Assembly: GCF_029963765.1 (NCBI RefSeq)
Contig: NZ_JALBYU010000005.1
Span: 1-64,000, forward strand
DNA: 64,000 nt
Direction: 5' to 3'
Origin: Pseudomonas sp. UYIF39
GTDB lineage: Bacteria > Pseudomonadota > Gammaproteobacteria > Pseudomonadales > Pseudomonadaceae
Under the pieces are notes generated by a model, which was given only the letters and a program-made list of their open reading frames with translations, ran no database searches and was not told where the DNA came from. This document shows, one piece after another, positions 24,829-34,644 of this stretch; the first letter of the stretch is position 1, and every line of letters begins with the position of its first letter. A program made the translations under genes and the position numbers.

Positions 24829-25242
24829 ATGTTGCAACCAAAGCGTACGAAGTTCCGCAAGCAGATGACAGGCCACAACCGTGGTCTGGCTCAGCGCGGT
24901 AGCAAAGTCAGCTTCGGCGAGTTCGCGCTGAAGTCTGTAGCTCGTGGTCGTCTCACCGCTCGTCAGATCGAGTCAGCGCGTCGTGCTCTGACCCGTCACG
25001 TTAAACGTGGCGGCAAGATCTGGATCCGTGTATTCCCGGACAAGCCTATTTCCAAAAAGCCACTCGAAGTTCGGATGGGTAAAGGTAAGGGTAGTGTGGA
25101 GTACTGGGTTGCCCAGATTCAGCCAGGCAAAGTCCTGTATGAAATCGAGGGTGTTACTGAAGAGCTGGCGCGTGAGGCTTTTGCCTTGGCTGCTGCAAAG
25201 CTGCCGCTCGCCACTGCCTTCGTTAAACGGACGGTGATGTGA
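24829..25242 (+). CDS. rplP: 50S ribosomal protein L16
   Basis: 137 aa; organises the A-site region of the 50S subunit. It starts [19 protein letters not shown] and has the loop Arg region targeted by RoxA-type hydroxylases near [10 protein letters not shown]. Its TGA overlaps the rpmC start by one base. Confidence 0.97.
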   Translation: MLQPKRTKFRKQMTGHNRGLAQRGSKVSFGEFALKSVARGRLTARQIESARRALTRHVKRGGKIWIRVFPDKPISKKPLEVRMGKGKGSVEYWVAQIQPGKVLYEIEGVTEELAREAFALAAAKLPLATAFVKRTVM

Positions 25243-25433
25243 TGAAAGCGAACGAACTTCGTGAAAAAGACGCGCCGCAGCTTAACGAGCAACTGCTCGG
25301 CCTGCTGCGCGACCAGTTCAATCTGCGCATGCAGAAAGCAACTGGCCAGTTGGGGCAGTCTCACCTGCTCCGGCAAGTTAAGCGTGACATCGCTCGCGTG
25401 AAGACTGTGCTCAAACAGCAGGCAGGTAAGTAA
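25242..25433 (+). CDS. rpmC: 50S ribosomal protein L29
   Basis: 63 aa, two-helix protein at the tunnel exit. I use ATG 25242 ([19 protein letters not shown]), which shares the A of the rplP stop (TGATG); the GTG one codon earlier is less likely. It is 2 nt before rpsQ. Confidence 0.95.
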   Translation: MKANELREKDAPQLNEQLLGLLRDQFNLRMQKATGQLGQSHLLRQVKRDIARVKTVLKQQAGK

Positions 25434-25435
25434 TC

Positions 25436-25702
25436 ATGGCTGAAGCCGAAAAAACCGTCCGTACGCTGACTGGCCGTGTTGTCAGCGACAAAATGGACAA
25501 GACCATCACCGTTCTGATCGAGCGTCGCGTTAAGCACCCGATCTACGGTAAATACGTTAAGCGTTCGACTAAGCTGCACGCGCACGACGAAACCAATCAG
25601 TGCCACATCGGCGACAAAGTCACTATTCGTGAAACTCGTCCTTTGGCCAAGACAAAGTCTTGGGCGCTGGTTGATGTTCTCGAACGCGCTGTGGAAGTCT
25701 AA
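25436..25702 (+). CDS. rpsQ: 30S ribosomal protein S17
   Basis: 88 aa OB-fold protein and an early 16S binder. It starts [20 protein letters not shown] with the family [14 protein letters not shown] motif. It is the last gene of the S10 group and lies 23 nt before rplN with no terminator, so the S10 and spc groups are probably co-transcribed. Confidence 0.97.
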   Translation: MAEAEKTVRTLTGRVVSDKMDKTITVLIERRVKHPIYGKYVKRSTKLHAHDETNQCHIGDKVTIRETRPLAKTKSWALVDVLERAVEV

Positions 25703-25725
25703 GGACTAGGGGTCGGAGAAATTAT

Positions 25726-26094
25726 ATGATTCAGACTCAATCCATGCTCGATGTGGCCGATAACAGCGGCGCTCGCCGCGTTATGTGCATCAAGGTGCTG
25801 GGTGGCTCCCATCGTCGTTACGCTGGTATCGGTGACATCATCAAAGTTACCGTGAAGGAAGCAATTCCTCGCGGTAAAGTGAAAAAAGGCCAAGTGATGA
25901 CTGCTGTTGTAGTCCGCACTCGTCACGGCGTACGTCGTGCTGATGGCTCCATTATCCGCTTTGATGGCAACGCTGCTGTTCTTCTGAACAACAAGCAAGA
26001 GCCGATCGGCACCCGTATCTTTGGGCCAGTGACCCGTGAACTTCGTACTGAGAAGTTCATGAAAATCGTCTCGCTCGCCCCAGAAGTGCTGTAA
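25726..26094 (+). CDS. rplN: 50S ribosomal protein L14
   Basis: 122 aa at the subunit interface (bridge B8), where RsfS binds. It starts [19 protein letters not shown], the family signature. First gene of the spc group. Confidence 0.97.
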   Translation: MIQTQSMLDVADNSGARRVMCIKVLGGSHRRYAGIGDIIKVTVKEAIPRGKVKKGQVMTAVVVRTRHGVRRADGSIIRFDGNAAVLLNNKQEPIGTRIFGPVTRELRTEKFMKIVSLAPEVL

Positions 26095-26105
26095 GGAGAT
26101 CCGAC

Positions 26106-26420
26106 ATGCAAAAGATTCGTCGTGACGACGAGATCATCGTGATCGCCGGCAAAGACAAAGGTAAGCGCGGTAAGGTGCTTAAGGTTCTCGCTGACGACCG
26201 TCTGGTCGTTGGTGGTCTGAACCTGGTCAAGCGTCATACCAAGCCTAACCCGGCGTCGGGCGTACAAGGCGGTATCGTCGAGAAAGAAGCGCCACTGCAC
26301 GCTTCCAACGTTGCCATTTTCAACGGCGAAACCAACAAGGCTGATCGCGTTGGTTTCAAAGTAGAAGACGGCAAGAAAATTCGTGTCTTCAAGTCGACCC
26401 AAAAAGCGGTTGATGCTTGA
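26106..26420 (+). CDS. rplX: 50S ribosomal protein L24
   Basis: 104 aa with an N-terminal KOW motif ([19 protein letters not shown]); an assembly initiator on 23S rRNA. It lies 11 nt after rplN. In E. coli the S8 operator lies near the next junction (L24-L5); here that gap is only 20 nt. Confidence 0.97.
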   Translation: MQKIRRDDEIIVIAGKDKGKRGKVLKVLADDRLVVGGLNLVKRHTKPNPASGVQGGIVEKEAPLHASNVAIFNGETNKADRVGFKVEDGKKIRVFKSTQKAVDA

Positions 26421-26440
26421 ACACTGCTAGGTAGAAGACC

Positions 26441-26980
26441 ATGGCACGACTAAAAGAGATTTACTGGAAGGAAATCGCACCGAAGCTTAAGGAAGAACTT
26501 AAGCTTTCGAACGTGATGGAAGTTCCACGCGTTACCAAAATCACCCTGAACATGGGTCTGGGCGAAGCGGTCGGTGACAAAAAAGTCATCGAGCACGCTG
26601 TTGCCGATCTGGAAAAGATCACCGGTCAGAAAGTCGTTGTGACTTACGCACGGAAATCCATCGCTGGCTTTAAAGTCCGTGAAGGTTGGCCGATCGGCGT
26701 CAAAGTGACTCTGCGCCGTGAGCGTATGTACGAATTCCTGGATCGTCTGCTGTCGATCTCCCTGCCTCGGGTCCGCGACTTCCGCGGCCTGAATGCCAAG
26801 TCCTTCGATGGTCGTGGTAACTACAGCATGGGCGTTAAAGAGCAGATCATCTTCCCGGAAATCGACTACGACAAGATCGATGCTCTCCGCGGTCTGGACA
26901 TTACCCTGACCACCACTGCCAAGAACGATGATGAAGGTCGCGCGCTGCTGCGTGCTTTCAAATTCCCGTTCCGCAACTGA
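26441..26980 (+). CDS. rplE: 50S ribosomal protein L5
   Basis: 179 aa; binds 5S rRNA and contacts P-site tRNA. It starts [20 protein letters not shown], with the [20 protein letters not shown] motif near residue 110. Confidence 0.97.
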   Translation: MARLKEIYWKEIAPKLKEELKLSNVMEVPRVTKITLNMGLGEAVGDKKVIEHAVADLEKITGQKVVVTYARKSIAGFKVREGWPIGVKVTLRRERMYEFLDRLLSISLPRVRDFRGLNAKSFDGRGNYSMGVKEQIIFPEIDYDKIDALRGLDITLTTTAKNDDEGRALLRAFKFPFRN

Positions 26981-26993
26981 TTGGAGTAGGAAA

Positions 26994-27299
26994 ATGGCCA
27001 AGATGAGCATGAAAAACCGTGAGCTGAAGCGTCAGCTCACGGTTGCCAAGTACGCCAAAAAGCGTGCAGCACTGAAAGCAATCATCGTTGATCTGAACGC
27101 AAGTCCAGAAGCACGTTGGGAAGCTACAGTAGCTCTGCAGAAGCAGCCACGTGACGCAAGCGCTTCGCGCATGCGTAACCGCTGCCGCCTGACCGGTCGT
27201 CCACACGGCGTTTACCGCAAGTTCGGCCTCGGCCGTAACAAACTGCGTGAAGCTGCAATGCGTGGTGACGTACCTGGTCTGGTTAAAGCCAGCTGGTAA
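26994..27299 (+). CDS. rpsN: 30S ribosomal protein S14
   Basis: 101 aa. I chose ATG 26994 ([19 protein letters not shown]) with a GGAGTAGG site; the longer in-frame reading from 26928 overlaps rplE. This is the long form without a CXXC zinc ribbon, so it does not need zinc. A 209-nt gap with a hairpin and a promoter follows. Confidence 0.97.
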   Translation: MAKMSMKNRELKRQLTVAKYAKKRAALKAIIVDLNASPEARWEATVALQKQPRDASASRMRNRCRLTGRPHGVYRKFGLGRNKLREAAMRGDVPGLVKASW

Positions 27300-27360
27300 G
27301 CACTATCAAAGTCTCGGTGTTCGGGATCGCAAGATCCTGACCGCCGGTGACCTTGAACTT

Positions 27361-27388
27361 GAATCAAGCCCCTTTTGGGGCTTGATTC
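27361..27388 (+). terminator. perfect inverted repeat inside the spc group
   Basis: A perfect 12-bp stem (27361-27372 with 27377-27388) around TTTT, with only a short ATTTG tail. It looks like a terminator or an RNA-processing stem between rpsN and rpsH. Its right arm holds the -35 of the next promoter. Confidence 0.7.
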
Positions 27389-27410
27389 ATTTGTGGGGTG
27401 TGTCTAGAAT
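27382..27410 (+). promoter_or_regulatory. internal spc promoter before rpsH
   Basis: TTGATT, 17-bp spacer and TAGAAT, followed by ACCCGGCTCGCC. The 9-mer CCGGCTCGC is shared with the discriminator of the tRNA-Tyr promoter at 2389. The -35 lies inside the hairpin at 27361-27388. Confidence 0.75.
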
Positions 27411-27508
27411 ACCCGGCTCGCCTGAGCCCGTGCTTTTTTCGCATGGATGAGCTCGGCGACAAGTAGTAGCCGCAAGGCTAATTTTTTTGTATTAGGAGCG
27501 TCTAGCCC

Positions 27509-27901
27509 ATGAGTATGCAGGACCCGTTAGCGGACATGCTAACTCGAATCCGTAATGCCCAGATGGCTGAAAAGTCCGTCGTAAGCATGCCATCTTCTAC
27601 TTTGAAGGTAGCTGTTGCCAAAGTCCTGAAGGACGAAGGTTACATTGCGGGTTATCAGATCAGCAGCGAAATCAAACCACTGCTGTCCATCGAGCTGAAG
27701 TACTTCGAAGGCCGTCCGGTCATCGAAGAAGTGAAGCGCGTTAGCCGTCCAGGCCTGCGTCAGTACAAGTCCGTCGATGATCTGCCAAAAGTTCGTGGCG
27801 GTCTCGGTGTGTCTATCGTCTCCACCAACAAAGGTGTGATGACGGATCGTGCTGCGCGCGCTGCCGGTGTCGGCGGCGAAGTTCTTTGCACTGTGTTCTA
27901 A
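27509..27901 (+). CDS. rpsH: 30S ribosomal protein S8
   Basis: 130 aa primary 16S binder; in E. coli it is the repressor of the spc operon. It starts [18 protein letters not shown]. The about 95-nt leader between its own promoter and its start is a candidate place for S8 control, though I could not identify the operator. Confidence 0.97.
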   Translation: MSMQDPLADMLTRIRNAQMAEKSVVSMPSSTLKVAVAKVLKDEGYIAGYQISSEIKPLLSIELKYFEGRPVIEEVKRVSRPGLRQYKSVDDLPKVRGGLGVSIVSTNKGVMTDRAARAAGVGGEVLCTVF

Positions 27902-27913
27902 GGGGGGATAAGC

Positions 27914-28447
27914 ATGTCACGCGTCGCTAAGAACCCCGTTAAGCTGCCAGCCGGTGTCGAAGTAAAATTCGCAGGCCAACAGCTTTCGGTGAAGGGTGCC
28001 AAGGGCACTCTCGAACTGAACATCCATTCGTCCGTTGAGATCGTTGAAGAAGCTGGTGAGCTGCGTTTCGCTGCTCGCAATGGCGATCAACAAACTCGCG
28101 CAATGGCTGGTACCACTCGTGCGTTGGTAAACAACATGGTCCAAGGCGTAAGCCAAGGCTTCGAGCGTAAGCTCCAGCTGGTCGGTGTTGGTTACAAAGC
28201 GCAAGCAAAAGGCACAGTGCTGAACCTGGCTCTTGGCTTCTCGCACCCAGTGGATTATGAACTGCCGGAAGGCATCACCGCTGAGACTCCTAGCCAGACC
28301 GATATCCTGATCAAGGGCATCGATAAGCAGCTGGTAGGTCAAGTGGCCGCCGAGATCCGCGACTTCCGTCCACCAGAGCCGTACAAAGGCAAAGGTGTGC
28401 GCTACGCGGACGAAGTCGTCCGTCGTAAAGAAGCCAAGAAGAAGTAG
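27914..28447 (+). CDS. rplF: 50S ribosomal protein L6
   Basis: 177 aa with two repeated domains near the factor-binding site. It starts [19 protein letters not shown] and ends with the [20 protein letters not shown] motif. It is 12 nt after rpsH. Confidence 0.97.
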   Translation: MSRVAKNPVKLPAGVEVKFAGQQLSVKGAKGTLELNIHSSVEIVEEAGELRFAARNGDQQTRAMAGTTRALVNNMVQGVSQGFERKLQLVGVGYKAQAKGTVLNLALGFSHPVDYELPEGITAETPSQTDILIKGIDKQLVGQVAAEIRDFRPPEPYKGKGVRYADEVVRRKEAKKK

Positions 28448-28457
28448 GGCATAGCAA

Positions 28458-28808
28458 ATGACCGACAAAAAAGTTACTCGACTGCGTCGCGCTCGCAAAG
28501 CACGCCTGAAAATGCACGAACTCGAAGTCGTGCGTCTCTGCGTGTTCCGCTCGTCGCAGCACATCTACGCCCAGGTCATTTCGGCCGACGGCAACAAAGT
28601 TCTGGCATCTGCCTCGACTTTGGATAAAGAACTGCGTGATGGCGCCACTGGCAACATCGACGCGGCCACTAAGGTTGGCCAGCTGGTCGCTACGCGTGCT
28701 AAAGCCGCTGGCGTCTCGCAGGTGGCTTTCGACCGCTCTGGCTTCAAGTACCATGGTCGCGTCAAGGCGCTGGCTGATGCTGCTCGTGAAGCTGGGCTGG
28801 AGTTCTAA
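28458..28808 (+). CDS. rplR: 50S ribosomal protein L18
   Basis: 116 aa; binds 5S rRNA in the central protuberance with L5. It starts [19 protein letters not shown] and ends with [20 protein letters not shown], the family motif. It is 3 nt before rpsE. Confidence 0.97.
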   Translation: MTDKKVTRLRRARKARLKMHELEVVRLCVFRSSQHIYAQVISADGNKVLASASTLDKELRDGATGNIDAATKVGQLVATRAKAAGVSQVAFDRSGFKYHGRVKALADAAREAGLEF

Positions 28809-28811
28809 GTT

Positions 28812-29312
28812 ATGTCAAATAACGACCAAAAGCGCGACGAAGGCTACATTGAGAAGCTGGTTCAAGTTAACCGCGTAGCCAAAACCGTTAAAGGCGGCCG
28901 TATCTTCACTTTCACCGCGTTGACCGTGGTTGGTGATGGTAAAGGGCGTGTTGGCTTCGGCCGTGGCAAGTCACGTGAAGTGCCTGCTGCGATCCAGAAG
29001 GCAATGGAAGCTGCTCGCCGCAACATGATCCAAGTTGACCTGAACGGCACCACTCTGCAGTACGCAATGAAGTCCGGTCACGGCGCTTCGAAGGTGTACA
29101 TGCAGCCTGCTTCTGAAGGTACCGGTATCATCGCTGGCGGCGCTATGCGTGCTGTCCTCGAAGTTGCTGGCGTTCAGAACGTTCTGGCCAAGTGCTACGG
29201 CTCGACTAACCCGGTAAACGTGGTTCACGCCACTTTCAAAGGTTTGAAAGCTATGCAGTCTCCTGAATCCATTGCCGCCAAGCGTGGCAAAAGCGTCAAG
29301 GAGATCTTCTGA
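28812..29312 (+). CDS. rpsE: 30S ribosomal protein S5
   Basis: 166 aa; at the mRNA entry and important for decoding accuracy. It has the double-stranded RNA-binding-like N-terminus ([19 protein letters not shown]), the region where spectinomycin resistance arises, with wild-type residues. It is 2 nt before rpmD. Confidence 0.97.
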   Translation: MSNNDQKRDEGYIEKLVQVNRVAKTVKGGRIFTFTALTVVGDGKGRVGFGRGKSREVPAAIQKAMEAARRNMIQVDLNGTTLQYAMKSGHGASKVYMQPASEGTGIIAGGAMRAVLEVAGVQNVLAKCYGSTNPVNVVHATFKGLKAMQSPESIAAKRGKSVKEIF

Positions 29313-29314
29313 TC

Positions 29315-29491
29315 ATGGCTACCGTTAAAGTTACGCTGATCAAAAGCATGACCGGCCGCATCCCTAACCACAAACTGTGCGTTAAGGGTTTGGGTCTGCG
29401 TCGCATCGGTCACACTGTAGAAGTACTTGATACTCCCGAGAATCGCGGGATGATCAACAAGGCTTACTACATGCTGCGTGTCGAGGGTTAA
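29315..29491 (+). CDS. rpmD: 50S ribosomal protein L30
   Basis: 58 aa from ATG 29315 to TAA 29489-29491. It begins [20 protein letters not shown] and contains [12 protein letters not shown], the L30 pattern. It is packed between rpsE (2 nt) and rplO (3 nt), with GGAG within the rpsE end as its ribosome site. Confidence 0.97.
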   Translation: MATVKVTLIKSMTGRIPNHKLCVKGLGLRRIGHTVEVLDTPENRGMINKAYYMLRVEG

Positions 29492-29494
29492 TCG

Positions 29495-29932
29495 ATGAAA
29501 CTCAATGATCTGAGTCCAGCGCCGGGTTCCCGTCGCGAAAAGCATCGTCCGGGCCGTGGTATCGGTAGTGGTTTGGGCAAGACCGGTGGCCGTGGCCACA
29601 AAGGTCAGTCCTCCCGCTCCGGTGGCACTATTGCTCCAGGCTTTGAAGGCGGTCAACAGCCGCTGCATCGTCGCCTGCCGAAATTCGGTTTCGTTTCCCT
29701 GAAGGCCATGGACCGCGCAGAAGTGCGTCTGTCCGAGCTGGCTAAAGTGGAAGGCGACATCGTCACCGTGCAGTCCCTGAAAGATGCCAACGTGATCAAC
29801 GTCAACGTACAGCGTGTGAAAATCATGCTGTCCGGTGAAGTTACTCGCGCTGTTACCATCGGAAAGGGAATCGGCGCCACCAAAGGTGCGCGTGCGGCTA
29901 TCGAAGCAGCTGGCGGCAAGTTCGAGGAATAA
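29495..29932 (+). CDS. rplO: 50S ribosomal protein L15
   Basis: 145 aa; a late assembly protein with a Gly/Arg-rich N-terminus ([19 protein letters not shown]). It ends directly against the secY start with no gap. Confidence 0.97.
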   Translation: MKLNDLSPAPGSRREKHRPGRGIGSGLGKTGGRGHKGQSSRSGGTIAPGFEGGQQPLHRRLPKFGFVSLKAMDRAEVRLSELAKVEGDIVTVQSLKDANVINVNVQRVKIMLSGEVTRAVTIGKGIGATKGARAAIEAAGGKFEE

Positions 29933-31261
29933 ATGGCTAAGCAAGGTGCTCTCTCTGCGCTCGGCAAAGGCGGTATGTCTGAACTCTGGGCTCGTCTGCG
30001 TTTTCTGTTCCTGGCGATTATCGTCTACCGAATAGGCGCACACATCCCGGTTCCAGGTATCAACCCGGACCGACTCGCGGACCTGTTTCGACAGAATGAG
30101 GGGACCATTCTTAGCTTGTTCAACATGTTTTCCGGCGGCGCGCTGGAACGGATGAGCATCTTTGCACTGGGGATCATGCCGTACATTTCGGCATCGATCA
30201 TCATGCAGCTGATGACCGCCGTGAGCCCGCAACTGGAGCAGTTGAAGAAGGAAGGTGAAGCTGGCCGTCGCAAGATCAGCCAGTACACCCGCTACGGCAC
30301 TGTCGTCCTCGCTCTCGTTCAGGCAATTGGCATGTCCATTGGTCTGGCAGGGCAGGGCGTTGCGTTCACTGGTGACTTTGGCTTCCATTTCGTCGCGGTA
30401 TCCACTTTTGTGGCTGGTGCGATGTTCATGATGTGGCTGGGTGAGCAGATTACTGAGCGTGGTGTTGGCAACGGTATCTCGATGTTGATTTTTTCGGGTA
30501 TCGTCGCCGGTCTTCCGAGAGCGATCGGGCAGTCTTTCGAGTCTGCGCGTCAGGGTGATATCAACATCTTCGCCCTGGTTGCCATCGGTTTGCTGGCAGT
30601 AGCGATTATCGGTTTCGTGGTGTTCATTGAGCGTGGTCAGCGTCGTATTGCTGTTCACTACGCCAAGCGTCAGCAGGGCCGCAAGGTCTTCGCTGCGCAG
30701 ACTAGCCACTTGCCGCTGAAGGTGAACATGGCCGGCGTTATTCCGGCCATTTTCGCGAGCAGCATTTTGCTGTTCCCGGCTTCGTTGGGTGCCTGGTTCG
30801 GCCAGTCTGAAGGTATGGGCTGGTTGCAGGACATCTCGCAGTCGATCGCTCCTGGTCAGCCGTTGAATATTCTGCTGTTTAGTGCAGGGATTATTTTCTT
30901 CTGCTTCTTCTATACGGCGTTGATGTTCAATCCGAAAGACGTAGCGGAAAACCTGAAGAAGTCCGGTGCCTTTATTCCGGGCATCCGTCCAGGTGAGCAG
31001 TCTGCGCGCTACATTGATGGCGTTCTGACTCGCTTGACCATGTTCGGTGCTCTTTACATGACGGCCGTGTGCTTGCTGCCCCAGTTCCTGGTGGTTGCAG
31101 CAAACGTACCGTTCTACCTTGGCGGGACCTCGTTGCTGATCGTCGTCGTGGTTGTGATGGACTTCATGTCCCAAGTACAATCGCACCTCGTTTCGCACCA
31201 GTACGAATCCCTGATGAAGAAAGCCAACCTGAAGGGTTACGGCAGCGGCATGTTGCGCTGA
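29933..31261 (+). CDS. secY: SecY preprotein translocase channel
   Basis: 442 aa with ten membrane helices; the pore of SecYEG. The plug helix region near residues 60-75 and the cytoplasmic loop before the last helices ([14 protein letters not shown]) are as usual. ATG 29933 follows the rplO stop immediately, so translation is coupled. Partner SecE is at 4166-4534. Confidence 0.98.
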   Translation: MAKQGALSALGKGGMSELWARLRFLFLAIIVYRIGAHIPVPGINPDRLADLFRQNEGTILSLFNMFSGGALERMSIFALGIMPYISASIIMQLMTAVSPQLEQLKKEGEAGRRKISQYTRYGTVVLALVQAIGMSIGLAGQGVAFTGDFGFHFVAVSTFVAGAMFMMWLGEQITERGVGNGISMLIFSGIVAGLPRAIGQSFESARQGDINIFALVAIGLLAVAIIGFVVFIERGQRRIAVHYAKRQQGRKVFAAQTSHLPLKVNMAGVIPAIFASSILLFPASLGAWFGQSEGMGWLQDISQSIAPGQPLNILLFSAGIIFFCFFYTALMFNPKDVAENLKKSGAFIPGIRPGEQSARYIDGVLTRLTMFGALYMTAVCLLPQFLVVAANVPFYLGGTSLLIVVVVVMDFMSQVQSHLVSHQYESLMKKANLKGYGSGMLR

Positions 31262-31288
31262 GTACCCATAAGGTTCGAGGAGTTGGTG

Positions 31289-31405
31289 ATGAAAGTTCGT
31301 GCATCGGTGAAAAAGCTGTGCCGCAACTGCAAAATTATTCGCCGCGAAGGTGTTGTTCGAGTAATTTGCAGCGCGGAACCGCGTCACAAACAGCGCCAAG
31401 GCTGA
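31289..31405 (+). CDS. rpmJ: 50S ribosomal protein L36 (zinc form)
   Basis: 38 aa from ATG 31289, starting [15 protein letters not shown]. Cys11, Cys14, Cys27 and His33 form the zinc ribbon, so this is the zinc-dependent (C+) paralog. Pseudomonads usually carry a zinc-free copy elsewhere under Zur control. It lies 27 nt after secY and before a terminator. Confidence 0.97.
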
Positions 31406-31423
31406 GTGTGATTGTGCTTCAAG

Positions 31424-31460
31424 CCCGGTAGCTAGTGCGCTACCGGGTTGATTATTTGTT
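31424..31460 (+). terminator. terminator after rpmJ
   Basis: A perfect 9-bp stem (31424-31432 with 31439-31447), loop TAGTGC, followed by TTGATTATTTGTT. The -35 of the alpha operon promoter starts on the base after the stem. Confidence 0.75.
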
Positions 31461-31476
31461 ATTACAGCGATATTAT
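31448..31476 (+). promoter_or_regulatory. alpha operon promoter (rpsM)
   Basis: TTGATT, 17-bp spacer and TATTAT, followed by CTCGCGCCC. It abuts the rpmJ terminator and lies 60 nt before rpsM. Confidence 0.75.
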
Positions 31477-31535
31477 CTCGCGCCCTATTTCTTGGCTTCC
31501 GGGGCGTAGGTAGCTGTCAATTGGAGTCCCACTGA

Positions 31536-31892
31536 ATGGCCCGTATTGCAGGCGTTAACATTCCAGATAACAAGCATACTGTTATCTCGCTGACCTACAT
31601 CTATGGTGTTGGTCGCACTACTGCACAGAAGATCTGTGCAGTGACTGGGGTAAACCCAGCCGCAAAGATCAAAGATCTGAGCGACGAGCAGATTGAACAG
31701 CTGCGTGGCGAAGTGGCGAAGTTCACCACTGAAGGTGACCTGCGTCGCGAAATCAACATGAAAATCAAGCGTTTGATGGACCTCGGTTGCTATCGCGGTC
31801 TGCGTCATCGTCGTGGTCTTCCAGTGCGCGGTCAGCGTACCAAGACTAACGCGCGTACCCGTAAAGGTCCGCGTAAGCCGATCCGCAAGTAA
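31536..31892 (+). CDS. rpsM: 30S ribosomal protein S13
   Basis: 118 aa; bridges 30S head and 50S subunit and touches P-site tRNA with its C-terminal tail. It starts [20 protein letters not shown] and ends with the [15 protein letters not shown] tail. First gene of the alpha operon, which S4 represses in E. coli. Confidence 0.98.
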   Translation: MARIAGVNIPDNKHTVISLTYIYGVGRTTAQKICAVTGVNPAAKIKDLSDEQIEQLRGEVAKFTTEGDLRREINMKIKRLMDLGCYRGLRHRRGLPVRGQRTKTNARTRKGPRKPIRK

Positions 31893-31922
31893 TCGCCCCA
31901 GCGAATCGACAGGAAATTAATC

Positions 31923-32312
31923 ATGGCTAAACCTGCTGCTCGTCCTCGTAAAAAAGTCAAAAAGACAGTGGTTGATGGCATCGCCCACATCCACGCGTCT
32001 TTTAACAACACAATCGTGACCATCACCGACCGTCAAGGTAACGCTCTTTCCTGGGCTACCTCCGGTGGTTCGGGTTTCCGCGGTTCCCGCAAGTCCACCC
32101 CGTTTGCTGCTCAAGTAGCTGCTGAACGTGCTGGTCAAGCTGCGCTGGAATACGGCCTGAAAAACCTCGACGTCAACGTCAAAGGTCCAGGTCCAGGTCG
32201 TGAATCTGCAGTCCGCGCTTTGAACGGCTGTGGCTACAAGATCGCCAGCATCACCGACGTGACGCCAATCCCGCACAACGGGTGCCGTCCGCCGAAGAAG
32301 CGCCGCGTGTAA
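31923..32312 (+). CDS. rpsK: 30S ribosomal protein S11
   Basis: 129 aa platform protein near the mRNA exit. It has the family [10 protein letters not shown] and [16 protein letters not shown] motifs. It is 30 nt after rpsM. Confidence 0.98.
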   Translation: MAKPAARPRKKVKKTVVDGIAHIHASFNNTIVTITDRQGNALSWATSGGSGFRGSRKSTPFAAQVAAERAGQAALEYGLKNLDVNVKGPGPGRESAVRALNGCGYKIASITDVTPIPHNGCRPPKKRRV

Positions 32313-32330
32313 TCCAGGAGATTGTAAAGA

Positions 32331-32951
32331 ATGGCTCGTTACATTGGTCCAAAATGCAAACTCGCTCGTCGCGAAGGCACCGATCTCTTCTTGAAGAGCG
32401 GCGTGCGCGCGATCGAATCGAAGTGCAACATTGAAGCAGCACCTGGTATCCACGGCCAACGCCGCGGTCGCCAGTCCGATTACGGCACCCAACTGCGTGA
32501 AAAGCAGAAGGTCCGTCGTATCTACGGCGTTCTCGAGCGTCAATTCAGCGGCTACTACAAAGAAGCTGCTGGCAAGAAAGGTGCAACTGGCGAAAACCTG
32601 TTGCAACTGCTCGAATGCCGTCTGGACAACGTTGTATACCGTATGGGTTTTGGCTCTACTCGTGCCGAATCCCGTCAGCTGGTATCGCACAAATCCGTAA
32701 GCGTTAACGGTCAGACCGTAAACGTGCCGTCGTACCAGGTTCGTGCTGGTGACGTGGTCGCGATTCGCGAGAAAGCAAAGAACCAACTTCGCATTGTCCA
32801 AGCTCTCGATCTGTGTGCCCAACGTGGCCGCGTAGAATGGGTAGAAGTAGACACTGAGAAGAAGTCGGGCGTTTTCAAGAACGTTCCTGCTCGCAGTGAT
32901 CTGTCCGCCGACATCAACGAAAGCCTGATTGTCGAGCTCTACTCCAAGTAA
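32331..32951 (+). CDS. rpsD: 30S ribosomal protein S4
   Basis: 206 aa; initiates 30S assembly and is the expected feedback repressor of the alpha operon. The S4 RNA-binding domain ([18 protein letters not shown]) is near residue 100. The N-terminus lacks the zinc cysteine cluster of the Gram-positive form. Confidence 0.98.
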   Translation: MARYIGPKCKLARREGTDLFLKSGVRAIESKCNIEAAPGIHGQRRGRQSDYGTQLREKQKVRRIYGVLERQFSGYYKEAAGKKGATGENLLQLLECRLDNVVYRMGFGSTRAESRQLVSHKSVSVNGQTVNVPSYQVRAGDVVAIREKAKNQLRIVQALDLCAQRGRVEWVEVDTEKKSGVFKNVPARSDLSADINESLIVELYSK

Positions 32952-32973
32952 GGGCTAGAAAATAGGTGCATCC

Positions 32974-33975
32974 ATGCAGATTTCGGTAAATGAGTTCCTG
33001 ACACCCCGCCATATTGATGTGCAGGTTGTCAGTCCAACCCGCGCCAAGATCACTCTCGAGCCTCTCGAGCGTGGTTTCGGCCACACCCTGGGCAACGCGC
33101 TGCGCCGCATCCTGTTGTCCTCAATGCCCGGCTGTGCAGTAGTCGAGGCCGAGATTGACGGTGTACTCCATGAGTACAGCGCCATCGAAGGCGTACAGGA
33201 AGACGTAATTGAAATCCTGTTGAACCTTAAAGGTCTGGCTATCAAGCTGCACGGTCGTGACGAAGTTACGCTGACCTTGTCGAAGAAGGGTTCGGGGGTG
33301 GTTACCGCTGCCGATATTCAGCTGGATCATGATGTCGAGATCGTTAACCCCGATCACGTAATCGCTAACCTGGCGTCTAACGGCGCCCTGAACATGAAGC
33401 TCACCGTAGCTCGTGGTCGTGGTTATGAACCGGCAGACTCGCGTCAGAGCGATGAAGACGAAAGCCGCAGCATCGGTCGCTTGCAGCTTGATTCTTCGTT
33501 CAGCCCGGTTCGCCGTATCGCATACGTGGTGGAAAACGCCCGTGTCGAACAGCGTACTAACCTGGACAAGCTGGTTATTGATCTGGAAACCAACGGTACT
33601 CTGGATCCTGAAGAGGCTATTCGCCGCGCTGCAACCATTCTGCAACAGCAGTTGGCTGCGTTCGTCGACCTCAAAGGTGACAGTGAGCCAGTGGTTGTCG
33701 AGCAGGAAGACGAGATCGATCCGATCCTGCTTCGCCCGGTTGACGATCTGGAACTGACTGTACGTTCGGCTAACTGCCTTAAGGCGGAAAACATCTACTA
33801 CATCGGTGACCTGATTCAGCGTACCGAAGTAGAGCTGTTGAAGACTCCGAACCTTGGCAAGAAATCCTTGACTGAAATCAAGGACGTTCTGGCCTCCCGC
33901 GGTCTGTCCCTCGGCATGCGCCTCGACAACTGGCCGCCTGCAAGTCTTAAGAAGGACGACAAGGCGACTGCCTGA
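32974..33975 (+). CDS. rpoA: DNA-directed RNA polymerase subunit alpha
   Basis: 333 aa. The N-terminal domain (to about 235) dimerises and holds beta and beta'; the C-terminal domain (from about 250; [19 protein letters not shown] and [16 protein letters not shown]) binds UP elements and activators. It stands between rpsD and rplQ as in most proteobacteria, 22 nt after rpsD. Confidence 0.99.
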   Translation: MQISVNEFLTPRHIDVQVVSPTRAKITLEPLERGFGHTLGNALRRILLSSMPGCAVVEAEIDGVLHEYSAIEGVQEDVIEILLNLKGLAIKLHGRDEVTLTLSKKGSGVVTAADIQLDHDVEIVNPDHVIANLASNGALNMKLTVARGRGYEPADSRQSDEDESRSIGRLQLDSSFSPVRRIAYVVENARVEQRTNLDKLVIDLETNGTLDPEEAIRRAATILQQQLAAFVDLKGDSEPVVVEQEDEIDPILLRPVDDLELTVRSANCLKAENIYYIGDLIQRTEVELLKTPNLGKKSLTEIKDVLASRGLSLGMRLDNWPPASLKKDDKATA

Positions 33976-34017
33976 TCGTCGTAATCACCGAACGTTGTGT
34001 TTGGTAAGGAATGAACC

Positions 34018-34404
34018 ATGCGTCATCGTAAAAGTGGTCGTCACCTGAGCCGCACTAGCTCGCACCGCAAGGCCATGTTTCAAAACATGGCAGTGTCGCT
34101 GTTCGAGCACGAGCTGATCAAAACTACACTGCCGAAAGCTAAAGAACTGCGTCGCGTTGCTGAGCCGCTGATCACTTTGGCCAAGACAGACAGCCTGGCT
34201 AACCGTCGTCTGGCTTTCGACCGTACTCGTTCGAAAGCTATCGTTGGTAAGCTCTTCAACGACCTGGGCAAGCGTTACGCTACCCGTGAGGGTGGCTACC
34301 TGCGCATCCTCAAGTGCGGTTTCCGCACTGGCGACAACGCGCCTATGGCGTACGTCGAGTTGGTTGATCGTCCTGCCGGTGGTGAAGCTGTATCCGCTGA
34401 GTAA
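34018..34404 (+). CDS. rplQ: 50S ribosomal protein L17
   Basis: 128 aa at the tunnel exit. It starts [20 protein letters not shown]. It is the last gene of the ribosomal cluster and a good terminator follows 20 nt later. Confidence 0.98.
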   Translation: MRHRKSGRHLSRTSSHRKAMFQNMAVSLFEHELIKTTLPKAKELRRVAEPLITLAKTDSLANRRLAFDRTRSKAIVGKLFNDLGKRYATREGGYLRILKCGFRTGDNAPMAYVELVDRPAGGEAVSAE

Positions 34405-34424
34405 GACGTCAGTCTGAAACGAAG

Positions 34425-34449
34425 AACCGGGCCTAGTGCCCGGTTTTTT
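34425..34449 (+). terminator. alpha operon terminator
   Basis: An 8-bp GC-rich stem (34425-34432 with 34438-34445), loop CTAGT, then a six-T run from 34444. The 195 nt between here and katA hold no gene; I found no clear OxyR site there. Confidence 0.92.
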
Positions 34450-34644
34450 GTGTCTGTAAGAAACGCGCTGTTTGTACAAGCTTCCCTGCGGTCTATGTCG
34501 TCATGATGCGAACGGGATTTCTTGTTAGTATTTTTCTATTGATCTCTGCGGATTAATGAATTTGTAGCCTAGTTGATCAATGGTCAATACTCCGTCCCAA
34601 GCCGATTAGCCGGCAGTTTCGAGACTGACAAAGGAAGAGATCGC

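Noticed and set aside
34573..34587. Imperfect inverted repeat TTGATC/GGTCAA before katA, possibly an ANR or regulator site
   Set aside because: The two halves do not have the 4-bp spacing of an ANR box, one base mismatches and no promoter is placed with it.
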